Part shown: positions 35,111-44,019 of the stretch, one piece after another
Numbering within the stretch: the stretch's first letter is position 1
Layout of the letters: each line of letters opens with the position of its first letter
Source of the DNA: Yponomeuta sedellus
Lineage: Eukaryota > Arthropoda > Insecta > Lepidoptera > Yponomeutidae
Assembly: GCA_934045075.1 (NCBI GenBank)
Contig: OW203738.1
Coordinates: forward strand, 8,974,868 to 9,038,867
Direction of reading: 5' to 3'
Length of the DNA: 64,000 nucleotides
Notes under the pieces: generated by a model
Database searches by the model: none
The model's input: the letters and a program-made list of their open reading frames with translations, nothing else
What the model was told of the DNA's origin: nothing
Program-made: the position numbers and the translations under genes

Positions 35111-35440
35111 ATACGTCGTGTGTGTCGGCAGTTTTTACACGTCGGGTTGCGAGTCGGGCCGCGGTGAAATAATATTACAGATGTTCAAGAAAATGTCTTC
35201 ACTATCAGTACGTGATTGGGATATTTTAAGACTGACAGGATCCTTATCAAACGGTAATGAGATACGCCCAAAGATAACCAACATAAAATTTAACTTGCTC
35301 ATTACAACTCTGTATTATCTTTATAGAGGCATTATTAAACTGGACTGAACAGACTTTTTTAATTATTAGGAAATCAAAATTCGTTCATTTTTACTACATA
35401 TTCGATTAGTACCAAACGTACTATTCGAATATTACGATTT
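35111..35440. other. unassigned stretch
   Basis: Small open frame at 35118-35348; no domain. Confidence 0.3.
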
Positions 35441-35452
35441 TTTTTTAATTAG

Positions 35453-35487
35453 CCATGGCTGTGTCCCACTGCTGGGCAAAGGCCTGA
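35453..35487 (-). pseudogene. RTE-type ORF2 tail remnant
   Basis: On the minus strand reads AFAQQWDT, the same tail as at 22515-22538. Only a dozen codons remain. Confidence 0.5.
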
Positions 35488-35502
35488 ATTATTATATTAG
35501 CT

Positions 35503-35612
35503 AATAAAAATTTTTAAATAAAAAATAATATAGATCACATTCGTTTAAATTATTTCCGCGTTTTAGTGCCTCGTGGTGCAGTCGGTTTTTATTTTTTATT
35601 TAAAAATTTTAT
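35503..35612. repeat. AT-rich inverted repeat
   Basis: AATAAAAATTTTTAAATA (from 35503) and an inverted copy (35590-35612) differ by one base of length. Arms are about 24 bp. Confidence 0.5.
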
Positions 35613-35625
35613 TTCACGATTTTTA

Positions 35626-35684
35626 GTGCATAACAAATGTGGTTTTAATAACCACGCGTGCATAACAAATGTGGTTTTAATAAC
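35626..35684 (+). repeat. 27-bp tandem duplication
   Basis: Bases 35626-35652 and 35658-35684 are identical (GTGCATAACAAATGTGGTTT...), period 32 bp. Confidence 0.8.
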
Positions 35685-35886
35685 ATAATTTTTTATTCGC
35701 TTCATAGGCATTCAATTAGTAACTACATTCAAGGGCTCGGTTTGGATATTTTTTATCTTGGCCTTTGCTAATAATCCCGTGTTTGATCGAAATATATTTG
35801 CCCGAACGTCCCATCATTTCAATCGAGCGCAACATTCCTTTCTCAATTCTAGTCTCATCTCTTTTAGTTAACATGTTTATCAAAAC

Positions 35887-36264
35887 GCTAATGGCCTAGG
35901 CGAACCGATTGAACCTAGGTGATTGGAATCAATCACTTGGATTAAGCAATAACAGGCGCGGTCAGGTACAGGATGGGTGAGCGTCCCGTGACTACCGCTA
36001 GTGGTATTTTTCCGAGCGCTTCCGTGCTTCGCAAGGCACGTTAAGCCGTTGGTGCCGGCTGTCATATAATGGCAGTCGTTAAGCCATGTCAGAGGCCTTA
36101 TGGCCGGCTTCATAACTTCTGACAGTAAGGCCCGCCACTGTCTTACAATCCTCCACCAACCCGGACTTAGCCCCCGTGGTGGAGTATGGCCTAACCTTCC
36201 TGCGATGCAGGAAGAGACCCGTGCCCCAGCAGTGGGGACATACAAGGTTTGATAACGAACGAAC
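35887..36264 (+). mobile_element. retroposon G, longest copy, 12-bp TSD
   Basis: GTTTATCAAAAC at 35875-35886 and 36265-36276 flanks 378 bp, so both ends are defined. It starts GCTAATGGCCTAGGCG, in which TGGCCTAGGCG resembles a pol III A box; no convincing B box was found. It ends GACATACAAGG...GATAACGAACGAAC. It has no coding capacity, consistent with a SINE-like element mobilised by another LINE. Confidence 0.8.
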
Positions 36265-36339
36265 GTTTATCAAAACATACTAAGTAATTCCGTGAAGATA
36301 CTTTTTTTACGTACATTGATTGGCCTTTGCATCTACGTA

Positions 36340-36551
36340 ATGATTAAAGAACGTTGTGGACTGAAAGAGGATGTAGTGACTAGAATTCAGAAAAGAATGT
36401 TGCGTTGATTTGGACATGTGGAGGGGATGAAGGAAGAAAGATCGATGAAACAAATATATATTGCGAATGTGAGTGGAAGGGCTGGTAAGGGACGTCCCAG
36501 GCGGACATACATCGACCAAATAGGGGATGGATTGGCAAAGGGGAAGATTCT
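36340..36551 (+). pseudogene. non-LTR reverse transcriptase C-terminal fragment
   Basis: One frame reads MIKERCGLKEDVVTRIQKRM, LR, a TGA (36406-36408), FGHVEGMKEERSMKQIYIAN, VSGRAGKGRPRRTYIDQIGD. The (L)RWFGHVERM and GRPRRTYIDQI signatures are standard near the C-terminus of several non-LTR reverse transcriptases. The TGA is where Trp is expected. The frame is cut off abruptly and fused to a SINE. Confidence 0.7.
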
Positions 36552-36645
36552 CTCGCGGGTTCGAGTCCCGGCATGGGTGGAATTTAAGCCTCTAAATAGT
36601 TTTTTTTTAATTGTCCTTAGCACGGGTTAGTGCATTAAAAAGCAC
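36552..36645 (+). mobile_element. 3' half of SINE group B fused to the RT fragment
   Basis: Starts inside the tRNA-like head with CGCGGGTTCGAGTCCCGGCA and continues through GCCTCTAAATAG to the tail hairpin GCACGGGTTAGTGC. The A box half is absent. The junction with the RT fragment is direct. Confidence 0.7.
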
Positions 36646-36660
36646 ATAATTAAATAATTT

Positions 36661-37245
36661 AGTAAAAACGGCATATTCCTATCTAGAATAGAAGCTTAAA
36701 ACCTCTAGAGAATGACATTGATGAAAGAGAATGAGCTGATGATCTTGGGCATCTGACTCTTAATATTCCTAGTGTAGAAAGTGATAATGAAACCATAGAT
36801 TTCAATTTCAATTTCTGGTTTCTAGGTGCAACGGTGCCCTAGATCTAGGTGTTCTTGAGCTGGTCATCATCAGACTTCCAAACGTTTGGCTGTAGAAAGT
36901 GACAGAGAAATTAAATATTTAAGTAAAAACGGCATATTTCTATCTAGAATAGAAGTTTAGAACCTCTCAAGACCGACATCTGAGCTGATGATCTTGGGCA
37001 TCTGACTCTTAATATTCCCAGTGTAGCAAGTGATAATGAAACTATACATTACAACTGTAATTCCAGGTTTCTAGGTGCAACGGTGCCCTTCATCAGGGTG
37101 TCCTTGAGCTGGCCATCTTCAGACCTCTGAATCTTTGGCTGTAGAAAGTGACAGTGAAAATAAATAGTGAAAACAGCATATTTCTATCTAGAATAGAAGT
37201 TTATAGTACCTCTCAAGACCGACATTCGAGCTGATGATCTTCGAA
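36661..37245 (+). repeat. satellite-like tandem array
   Basis: Units start at 36661, 36922 and 37166 (AGTAAAAACGGCATAT-type starts), with periods of 261 and 244 bp and a partial third unit. GAGCTGATGATCTTGGGCAT and GGTTTCTAGGTGCAACGG recur in register. No coding frame persists across units. Confidence 0.8.
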
Positions 37246-37249
37246 ACAA

Positions 37250-37695
37250 TGTCCAACAGACACCAGAGAAAGAGTTACTGAATGAAAGTATTTGATGAAC
37301 AAAGTGTGTAACATCAAAACTTAACTTAATTTTTTGCTTTAAAATTTGAATTTCTCAATTTCTATCTTAGAAAGTCTTCATCAGAACCTTACCATATTAA
37401 CCCGGGACTAATTTTACGCTATATCTTATGAAACATATGCATATTACTAATGGATAAGGCTCATTAGGCCTCATTTGCTGCTGTCCATTGAAGAGTTTAG
37501 TTCTCCAGCCCTCAAGGCTTCATCAGATCTTTACCAAATTAAAATGGGACCAATAAGACGCTATACCTAAACAAATAAAAAAAAAATATCGAAATCGGTT
37601 TAGATTTGACGAAGTTATGCGAAAGCATAGTAAAAAAAATATACGCGTCGAATTGATAACCTCCTCCTTTTTTGAAGTCGGTTAAAAAAAAACTC
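37250..37695 (+). repeat. probable repeat downstream of the array
   Basis: Ends with an A-run, ATCGAAATCGGTTTAG, GTTATGCG and CCTCCTCCTTTTTTGAAGTC, a word order I recall as common in lepidopteran genomes. No boundaries were determined. Confidence 0.3.
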
Positions 37696-37919
37696 GTTTT
37701 TTTTGTCAATTAGAACATAAGACATTTTTAGAATAAAAACCCTAACCACACCAGCCTTAGGTATATAAAAACCAGATTTCTCTAAAGCGCTCCGTAATTG
37801 CATTTTAATAGTTGTCACAGTTGTTAAGATTTCTCATGTTCACTATTAGACTAAAACGTATCATAAAACAAGTTATGTTTTTTTAACCATTGGCGGCGCT
37901 TGTTAGCGCCCCGAAGCGC

Positions 37920-38035
37920 CTTACTGACTGTTGAAGAAGCGAAATAGGAAATAGGTCTGAAAGGATCATGGCAAGTGGCAAACCCTGGTCTCTGCCTATC
38001 CCTCCGGGATGCAGGCGTGATTTTATGTAATATTT
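37920..38035 (+). repeat. repeat family H tail
   Basis: GTTGAAGAAGCGAAATAG...CTCTGCCTATCCCTCCGGGA...GCAGGCGTGA parallels 16495-16620. Confidence 0.5.
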
Positions 38036-38135
38036 GTTGCAAAAGAGGCGACTATTCAAATAAAATGGGTGCTCGAATACCTACTTACCCTACTTACGAG
38101 CTCTATTTAATTTTTGTGCAACTACAATACTATAA

Positions 38136-38395
38136 GCGATGGTAGCCTAGTGGGTAGATCAATGGACCCGCTAGCGAGAGACCCACGTTCAATCCCCAGT
38201 GCGGGCATGTATCAATGACTTTATTTAATTTCAAAATTACCTACGTACATTTGCGACTTTTTAATCGCAATACCACACGCTAACTGCGGAGGAAAACATT
38301 GTGAAGAAACCCGCGGCTTGGTTGGCTCCGCATGTATTGACTAGTCTTTCCTGGGGGCGAGGCCGACTAAGCTGTCGGGATGGTATAAATGCTGG
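38136..38395 (+). mobile_element. SINE group D
   Basis: tRNA-like head with A box TGGTAGCCTAGTGGGTAG and B box-like CGTTCAATCCCC. The ATGACTTTATTTAATTTC body and GAAAACATTGTGAAGAAACC region follow. It is in forward orientation. Confidence 0.65.
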
Positions 38396-38399
38396 AATA

Positions 38400-39100
38400 C
38401 CTAGACCATCTAAAAATATGTCTAAGGCACTACAGCGTCCGAGTGGTCCCTTCTCCCATCTAGTGTAAGTTAAAATGCCACTGGACGCTGTATAATTAAA
38501 TCATTTCTTTACATTTGACAATACAATTTCTTTCCTTTTATCTCCAGGAGGTCAAAACTTTTCTTTCTTTTTAAAAGGAGAATAAATCATGAATGGAACG
38601 CGGCACACGAGACCGCGATTCCTGGGGAGTAGTAATTACGTAACCGAGCATACCTTTCAACTCTTATGAACTGAAAACTCCTTAATTCATTCATTACCGA
38701 GAGCACTCGGAAGGTGAAATTCCCGACACTTGAGGCGAATGCGGGTGCCGCTACGCCCGCAATTCGCGATCCGAGGCACGTCCCGGCGACACTGCACATA
38801 AACCATCGCGCTATCGGACGTCAAGACGCCGAACCATTCCTTAGCGGAGATATTGCTCTGTACCCCGGCAACCAGAGGGATCGACAAATTGCTCTATTTC
38901 TGTCTCGTATCCGGTGAAAAAAAAAACTGACAGATGTTATTGGAACGAAATTGTCTGACGCTACGTGTTTGCTGCCGAGGATGGTTGCTACTGAAGCACA
39001 TGAAGTAAGGTTATGGGCCAGTTTCTGAATTAAGAATTTCACTAAGTAAATACTTATGTAACGTTCTGCTCATAGCTCGTTTCTGAGAAATTCGAAGAGA
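38400..39100. other. unassigned stretch
   Basis: 38587-38880 is richer in GC with overlapping frames on both strands and no domain. Confidence 0.35.
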
Positions 39101-39106
39101 CAGCAC

Positions 39107-40107
39107 TAGGATGTTAGATGCCAACTCTTGAATTATGGCACCAGACGCTCAAAATTATGGTATTTTTGAAAAAAATAAGGTACGGGTGGGAAAACTCTCA
39201 CGGATTTAATAAATTATGTAGGTACTATTAATTAAAGTATTAAAATTTCTTCGAATTTTCATAAATTCTTCAAACGAACACTCTACTCGCTTTTTTCGTT
39301 TTAATCTCTACTACTTCTGACTAAGTTCCACTTTTTGAAGAAAAATTACCAATAAAGCTACAATTATAGCCTTGGGTAACTCAAGAGCCAGATATGAGTG
39401 GACACACAACTCACTCGTGGACATATCCCAGAGATATCAACTATATCTGGCTCCCTCACTCATACTCTCAACTCAGTACGGTAGTCATCTCCAGCTACTT
39501 TATCCAGCTCACACACAATGGGCGAGAGCGAGATCAACATCGTCTGACATCGGTTACATTTGGCCGCATTTCTCGTCGTAACCAACGAGAGATGAAAGAA
39601 AGTTCACCAAAAAACGTGTGATCTGGAAAAAGTAGGGAATAGGAAGACTAGACTGACTCACCATTTGTGTCTCTTGTTTCCACACGCACTTAGTTGATTG
39701 GACGTCAAATGAGCTAGGACACAAGTGGTGAGCGAGATATGATAGAGATATAGTGTGTCTCGGTGAGCAAAGATATGAGATGTAACAACTCCCTCTAAGG
39801 ACACACTTTGCCCAAGTTTTGCTACAAAGTTCACCTGTGAAGTTCACTTACAATCCGCAAAATACAAAAACTATCACAGATATGAACGTTCTTATCAACT
39901 TACTGAACGTAATGAATGAAGGAGTTTTTACTGTTGCTAGATATCGGTATATAAAACAACTTGTCAACAGCAAAAGCGAAAGATGAAAATAAGACGAAGG
40001 CAAAATTATGGTACTTTCGCGTACCATAATGGATGTATCATGGTACATGGTACGAACAACTGAATTATGGTACATGTACCATAATTATGACACGTATAAC
40101 ATCCCTG
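39107..40107. mobile_element. possible hAT-like non-autonomous element
   Basis: The left end TAGGATGTTA and the inverted right end CAGGGATGTTA are similar. The word AATTATGG lies just inside both ends (39132, 39152; 40004, 40063 and inverted). CAGGGATG-type ends are seen in hAT elements. No 8-bp TSD could be found, so this is tentative. Confidence 0.3.
40005..40085. repeat. cluster of GGTAC palindromes
   Basis: ATTATGGTAC / GTACCATAAT forms a hairpin with a 6-nt loop at 40005-40030. ATTATGGTACATGTACCATAAT-type self-complementary sequence occupies 40064-40085, a perfect 22-bp palindrome. Confidence 0.8.
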
Positions 40108-40137
40108 ACTAAAGTGGTGCAGCAATACACTGCTTGG

Positions 40138-40175
40138 TGTACATGCAATAAAGAATAATCTATCTATTTATCTAC
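40138..40175 (+). mobile_element. CR1-like tail fragment
   Basis: GTACATGCAATAAAGAATAA plus a (CTAT)n-like tail, matching 17745-17785. Confidence 0.45.
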
Positions 40176-40324
40176 ATTTAACTATTTACTTAACGAAATT
40201 ATCAATTGAGAAACTGGCTCAATATGTATTAACATCATGACATGACATAACGGACGCGCGCTATACTATGACGTGTTGGCTGGAAGACATTTCTAACGAA
40301 CCATGCACATTTTTTTATGTTGTA

Positions 40325-40480
40325 AATGTTGGCCTTCTTTCTGAGAGAGAGTGTGGGTTTAATTACCACGCGTGCCACCGCGGATTGGCAGTTTCATACG
40401 CTGAGGTATTTGAACACCTCATACACCCGAAGAGAAGGCATGTGCCTTGCAGTGTGACGTTCATTTCATAGGCTACATAA
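40325..40480 (-). mobile_element. SINE group D fragment
   Basis: GGCCTTCTTTCTGAGAGAGA, CCACGCGTGCCACCGCGGAT and ACGCTGAGGTATTTGA match 765-860. The head is missing. Confidence 0.6.
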
Positions 40481-40494
40481 AAAAAATTTGGCCA

Positions 40495-40545
40495 ACACTG
40501 GCTCCTGAGATACAGGACCCCGCCTAGTTCAGGAGTCAGGGCACA
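40495..40545 (+). mobile_element. LINE tail stem-loop, isolated copy
   Basis: CTGGCTCCTGA and TCAGGAGTCAG (from about 40498 and 40529) form an 11-bp stem with one G-T pair. The loop again has ACAGG...CCTAGT. It is a third version of the 3' stem-loop at 3778 and 30801. Confidence 0.65.
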
Positions 40546-40649
40546 GTGATAATGTAAGCAAATTTAATTTATTTTGTTCAAATATCTTATCTAATGTTGT
40601 GTTTTCTCAACGATTTTAATGTGTTTGTTGCACGTAAAGTAAGCAAAGT

Positions 40650-40844
40650 AATCATCGCACTATGATTGCGACTGTGTATGTTTGTTACTTCTTCACGTCT
40701 AAACGGCTGCAGCGATTTTAATAAAATCTGGTATGGGGGTAGCTGACACCCTGGATTAACACAGGTTACAATTTCCTGCGGAAAAACATCGTATTCCCAT
40801 GGGAAAGTCGACAAACCGTGGCTAACACCGCGGGGCACAGCTAG
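40650..40844 (+). mobile_element. short non-autonomous Helitron, 3' end clear
   Basis: Ends CAGCTAG at 40844 before a T, preceded by the hairpin CCGTGG / CCGCGG (40816-40821, 40828-40833). The interior matches the Helitron at 16685-16895. The 5' border is not certain. Confidence 0.65.
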
Positions 40845-40859
40845 TGAATTATAACACGA

Positions 40860-41350
40860 AATCTGCGAAACGTGCGAATTTAAGTTGTACTCCGGGTGTG
40901 GGGCGTTTTGTATTCTGTATGGAAGGATATGTTAAACTATATTGCGCTGATCTCTCGCCCGTTGGTAGGTATGTTACGTGACTCTTACAATTTTTTCTTA
41001 CCGGCACGTAGACACGACATAAAAATGATCACAAAATTCATTCAGTAGACACTCATCTGTTTCCTTAGGATTTAATCAGTCCCCGAGGGAATGTGAAGTG
41101 GTGGATTCCGAGAGCACACTTGAACTTGCTGCCAGCTCCGCAGAGCACAAGTGTTTTTAACACTCCAACCGCAGGAGAATTTTAAAACCGCCTTCATTCG
41201 TACCCATTTCGCAGTCCAGCCTAGCAGTAATATCTCTATTAAGCTCGATAGCGAGGTATTTAAGTGCGATCCAACTTTGTTGAACCTCTAAGAGCGGGAC
41301 ACCAAAGTGCATTTCAATGTCGTATGTTTACGATCTGACGAGATCTTCGT
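40860..41350. other. unassigned stretch
   Basis: No recognised element or domain. Confidence 0.3.
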
Positions 41351-41353
41351 ACT

Positions 41354-41768
41354 TTTAGGGTCCCCGTACCTCAAAAGGAAAAATGGAAGCCTTATAGGAT
41401 CACTTTGTTCTTTCGTCCGTCAGTCCGTCTGTCTGTCAAGACCCTTTATCTCAGAAACATGTGTTTAAAAAAATGTTACAATCGTTAATGCCGCATAAAA
41501 TCGTATATTTTGACCCTCAATTGAAACAAAATTCAGCGTACTTCTCGTTGACCTAGAACAATGAAATTTGGCAAGTAATATCACCTTGTACCTACTACAA
41601 TCTGAAAACTATACATTTGTTACTAAATCATAAAAATTGTCTTTGAACTTCGGAAAAAACTGCGAGACTCGATACCTAAACTACATATTTATAACATGTA
41701 AGCACCTACCTAAAAATTTATACCGGACCCTTGGTGGGCCAGTCCGACGCGCACTTGGCCAGTTTTTT
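41354..41768 (+). repeat. repeat family F, near full length
   Basis: From TTTTAGGGTCCCCGTACCTC through CTTTATCTCAGAAACATG to CGACGCGCACTTGGCCAG and a T-run. It gives the order of parts by which the shorter copies were recognised. Confidence 0.6.
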
Positions 41769-41769
41769 A

Positions 41770-41938
41770 AGACTGTCACATCTAACAATCACTCTAAACA
41801 GAGCGGGTCATCCCGCTCTGGTAATTAGTTAAAAAGAGCGAGTCAAAGATATCACTGCTGAGATCACAATATAAAAAAAAACCGTGCAATAAAAAAAAAA
41901 CTCAAAGACGCGCGCGTGCTAACGATGCTGTAGATAAG
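41770..41938. repeat. short inverted repeat
   Basis: CAGAGCGGGTCATCCCGCTCTG at about 41799-41820 is a 10-bp hairpin with a tiny loop (AGAGCGGG/CCCGCTCT). The rest is unassigned. Confidence 0.6.
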
Positions 41939-41951
41939 CATGTATGGTAGT

Positions 41952-42144
41952 ATTTTCTAAGGTTAACACGAGCTGTAGACATAATTAAAACTGTTTTTAT
42001 ACGGATTTATGCTCGTTTATTACATTTTTACAATGTAATAAACGTGGTCATCCGGGACCACGGCACCTGAAAAAGTGCCGAAACGTTGGAAAATTGTAAA
42101 AATGTAATAAACGAGCATAAATCCGTATAAAAACAGTTTTAATT
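41952..42144. mobile_element. hairpin element I, copy 1 (56-bp perfect arms)
   Basis: Arms 41979-42034 and 42093-42148 are exact reverse complements; the 58-bp spacer contains GACCACGGCAC...GTGCCGAAACG. ATGTATGGTAGT at 41940-41951 recurs at 42145-42156, a likely TSD. Left of the arm lies TCTAAGGTTAACACGAGC, shared with the copy at 59207. Confidence 0.8.
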
Positions 42145-42159
42145 ATGTATGGTAGTGTT

Positions 42160-42810
42160 TGACATACACTTGAACTTACATGGTTTTAGCCGCTGAGAGG
42201 TACACGATTTAAGACAGGTGGTAATTGCTCACACCCTACTTAAGTACTAGAATTTAGCGCTAATTGATATTATTACCACCGGGCCCCGCCCTACGAAGTC
42301 AAGGGTATCAGATGGCAGACTAGCGTGCTACACGTTTTACCTGAAGCAAAATTCCTAGAAGCTAGATTATAAGGAGGCAAATCGAAGCCTATATTAACTA
42401 TTAACCGTCACGATAGCTGTTTTCAAGACTTATTGATGCACAAATATTAAGGTTAGTTACTAAACAAAGACGTATGACGTAAACGCGATGCCTAGGGACA
42501 TCGTTAATTGCAATCATGATTAGATTACAGCCAGCATAAATGGTTAGTTAATTCGTATAATCATGCAATAGAGCCGACGCAAGGTGAAGTCGAGTGAATG
42601 GTCCTGCCACCATAAGTGGAAGATGTCTGTAGGTCCTGATGTACAGGATGTTAAAGATAAAAAGGTTCTGTCATACTCTGGTAGATGGAATAGTTACTTC
42701 GGTCAACAAAAGTAATGAAGGAGCTAATGTTGACATCAGGAAACGACTTCTTGATATTTAGAAACTAGGATAAAGCCGTTAAACAAATTACAATATTTCA
42801 TAAAAGGAAA
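42160..42810. other. unassigned stretch
   Basis: No recognised element or domain. Confidence 0.3.
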
Positions 42811-42816
42811 TTGGTA

Positions 42817-42921
42817 CAGTCACGCGCACTAACTGTATGCACTTCAGTACCTTGTAAAAATAGTCATTTTCTCATACATAATACTAGAAGAGGTTAACGT
42901 GATAAGGTGTTTACATGACTG
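42817..42921. mobile_element. Tc1/mariner-type MITE, shorter copy
   Basis: Begins CAGTCACGCGCACTAACTG and ends ACATGACTG, with TA on both sides (42815-42816, 42922-42923). The interior ATGCACTTCAGTACCTTGT matches 8280-8298. The right arm has a deletion relative to 8259-8390. Confidence 0.7.
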
Positions 42922-42924
42922 TAC

Positions 42925-43645
42925 TATAGTTTCTGGTGGGCCTACACTAGGTAAATCCTATAACATGCGCTCCAGATTGCGGGTTTCACGTAGTAGGAAG
43001 TGTCACTGGGGCACTTTAGTTGTTTATTGCTAAAAAATAAATAAGCTAAGTTATAGAAGGCTAAACACTTACTGTGATATTTATAAAACACGATTCCTCT
43101 AAAACACACCTCAAATAGTCTTTACGTTTAACACAGACTATTTACTGTATTTGTGATTGTCTACGTTTTAAAATTATTACCTTCAGCCTCGTTATTGAGG
43201 AAAAGCCAGTAAATGCACAAAGTAGATGGAAATAAATACGATGGTAATAAATTAGTATTTAATATGTAAGCACATTATTAGATAAAACCATATTGTTATG
43301 CATTTGTAGGTGTGTATGATACGTGTTTATTTTAAGTGTTTTTGTATAGAGGTGAATGCTGTGTCTTGTTGGTGTATTTTGCCGTTTAGTGTCTTGGTAT
43401 GACTGGGTGAGTAACCATCGCATTATTACTGTTTTTATTTCGTTGTATGTTGTCTTTTATGTCACAGAGCTTTAAAATACCGTTGTAAAAACTTCCCCAA
43501 TTTTCGGGCAATGGGCACGAGTGGTACTGTAATTCTTAAAACCCTCTTATTATTTTCTGTTTGATAGAGACTATGTTGTTTAACTTAAGTGCTCCACTGA
43601 GAACAAAAAGTTGTCTAACCTGCATGACATTGGTTACATGTATAC
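42925..43645. other. unassigned stretch
   Basis: 43080-43130 resembles 7415-7470. No domain seen. Confidence 0.3.
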
Positions 43646-43649
43646 TTAA

Positions 43650-43830
43650 TTATTATAATAACTTCCATACAACACAGTGACTTGTCCTGGTCTCTAACTA
43701 GAATACCCTGTGTTATGGTAACCAGTCAAGGACATCTTCTTTTTCTTCTTCAGGCTATATTATGTAGTACACTGCTGGACATAGCCCTCCATAGACATAG
43801 TCAAGGACATCACCAACAAGTAAATAGAGC
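43650..43830 (-). mobile_element. SINE group C tail, split by retroposon E
   Basis: The minus strand reads GATGTCCTTGACTGGTTACC, ACACAGGGTATTCTAG and AAGTCACTGTGTTGTATGG, as at 58700-58790. It is interrupted at 43737-43798. Confidence 0.7.
43737..43798 (-). mobile_element. retroposon E, 62 bp, perfect 13-bp TSD
   Basis: AGTCAAGGACATC at 43724-43736 and 43799-43811 is identical. The insert on the minus strand is GGAGGGCTATGTCCAGCAGT...GCCTG with a GAAGAA-type tail. It is strongly 5'-truncated. Confidence 0.9.
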
Positions 43831-43954
43831 GAGACAGATAAAGTAATATTAGTTGTTCAGTCTCGGTTTATTGTACATTAGTTTGAGAAACAATCTCTAT
43901 GCTCTACAGATCGATCATCCAATGCTGTTTTGCATATGCACCAAATGCATGCAT

Positions 43955-44015
43955 ATGCAGCCTATAGGTGTACACACATCCTACTGCTGTGCAGGGAACA
44001 GGCTTTCTCTCAGGT
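43955..44015 (-). mobile_element. SINE group D fragment
   Basis: GCAGCCTATAGGTG...CTGTGCAGGGAACAGGCTTT resembles the 3' end of group D in reverse. Confidence 0.4.
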
Positions 44016-44019
44016 CAAA

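Noticed and set aside
36661..37245. CRISPR-like array
   Set aside because: Units are about 250 bp with no short repeat/unique spacer alternation, and all other evidence is for an insect genome.
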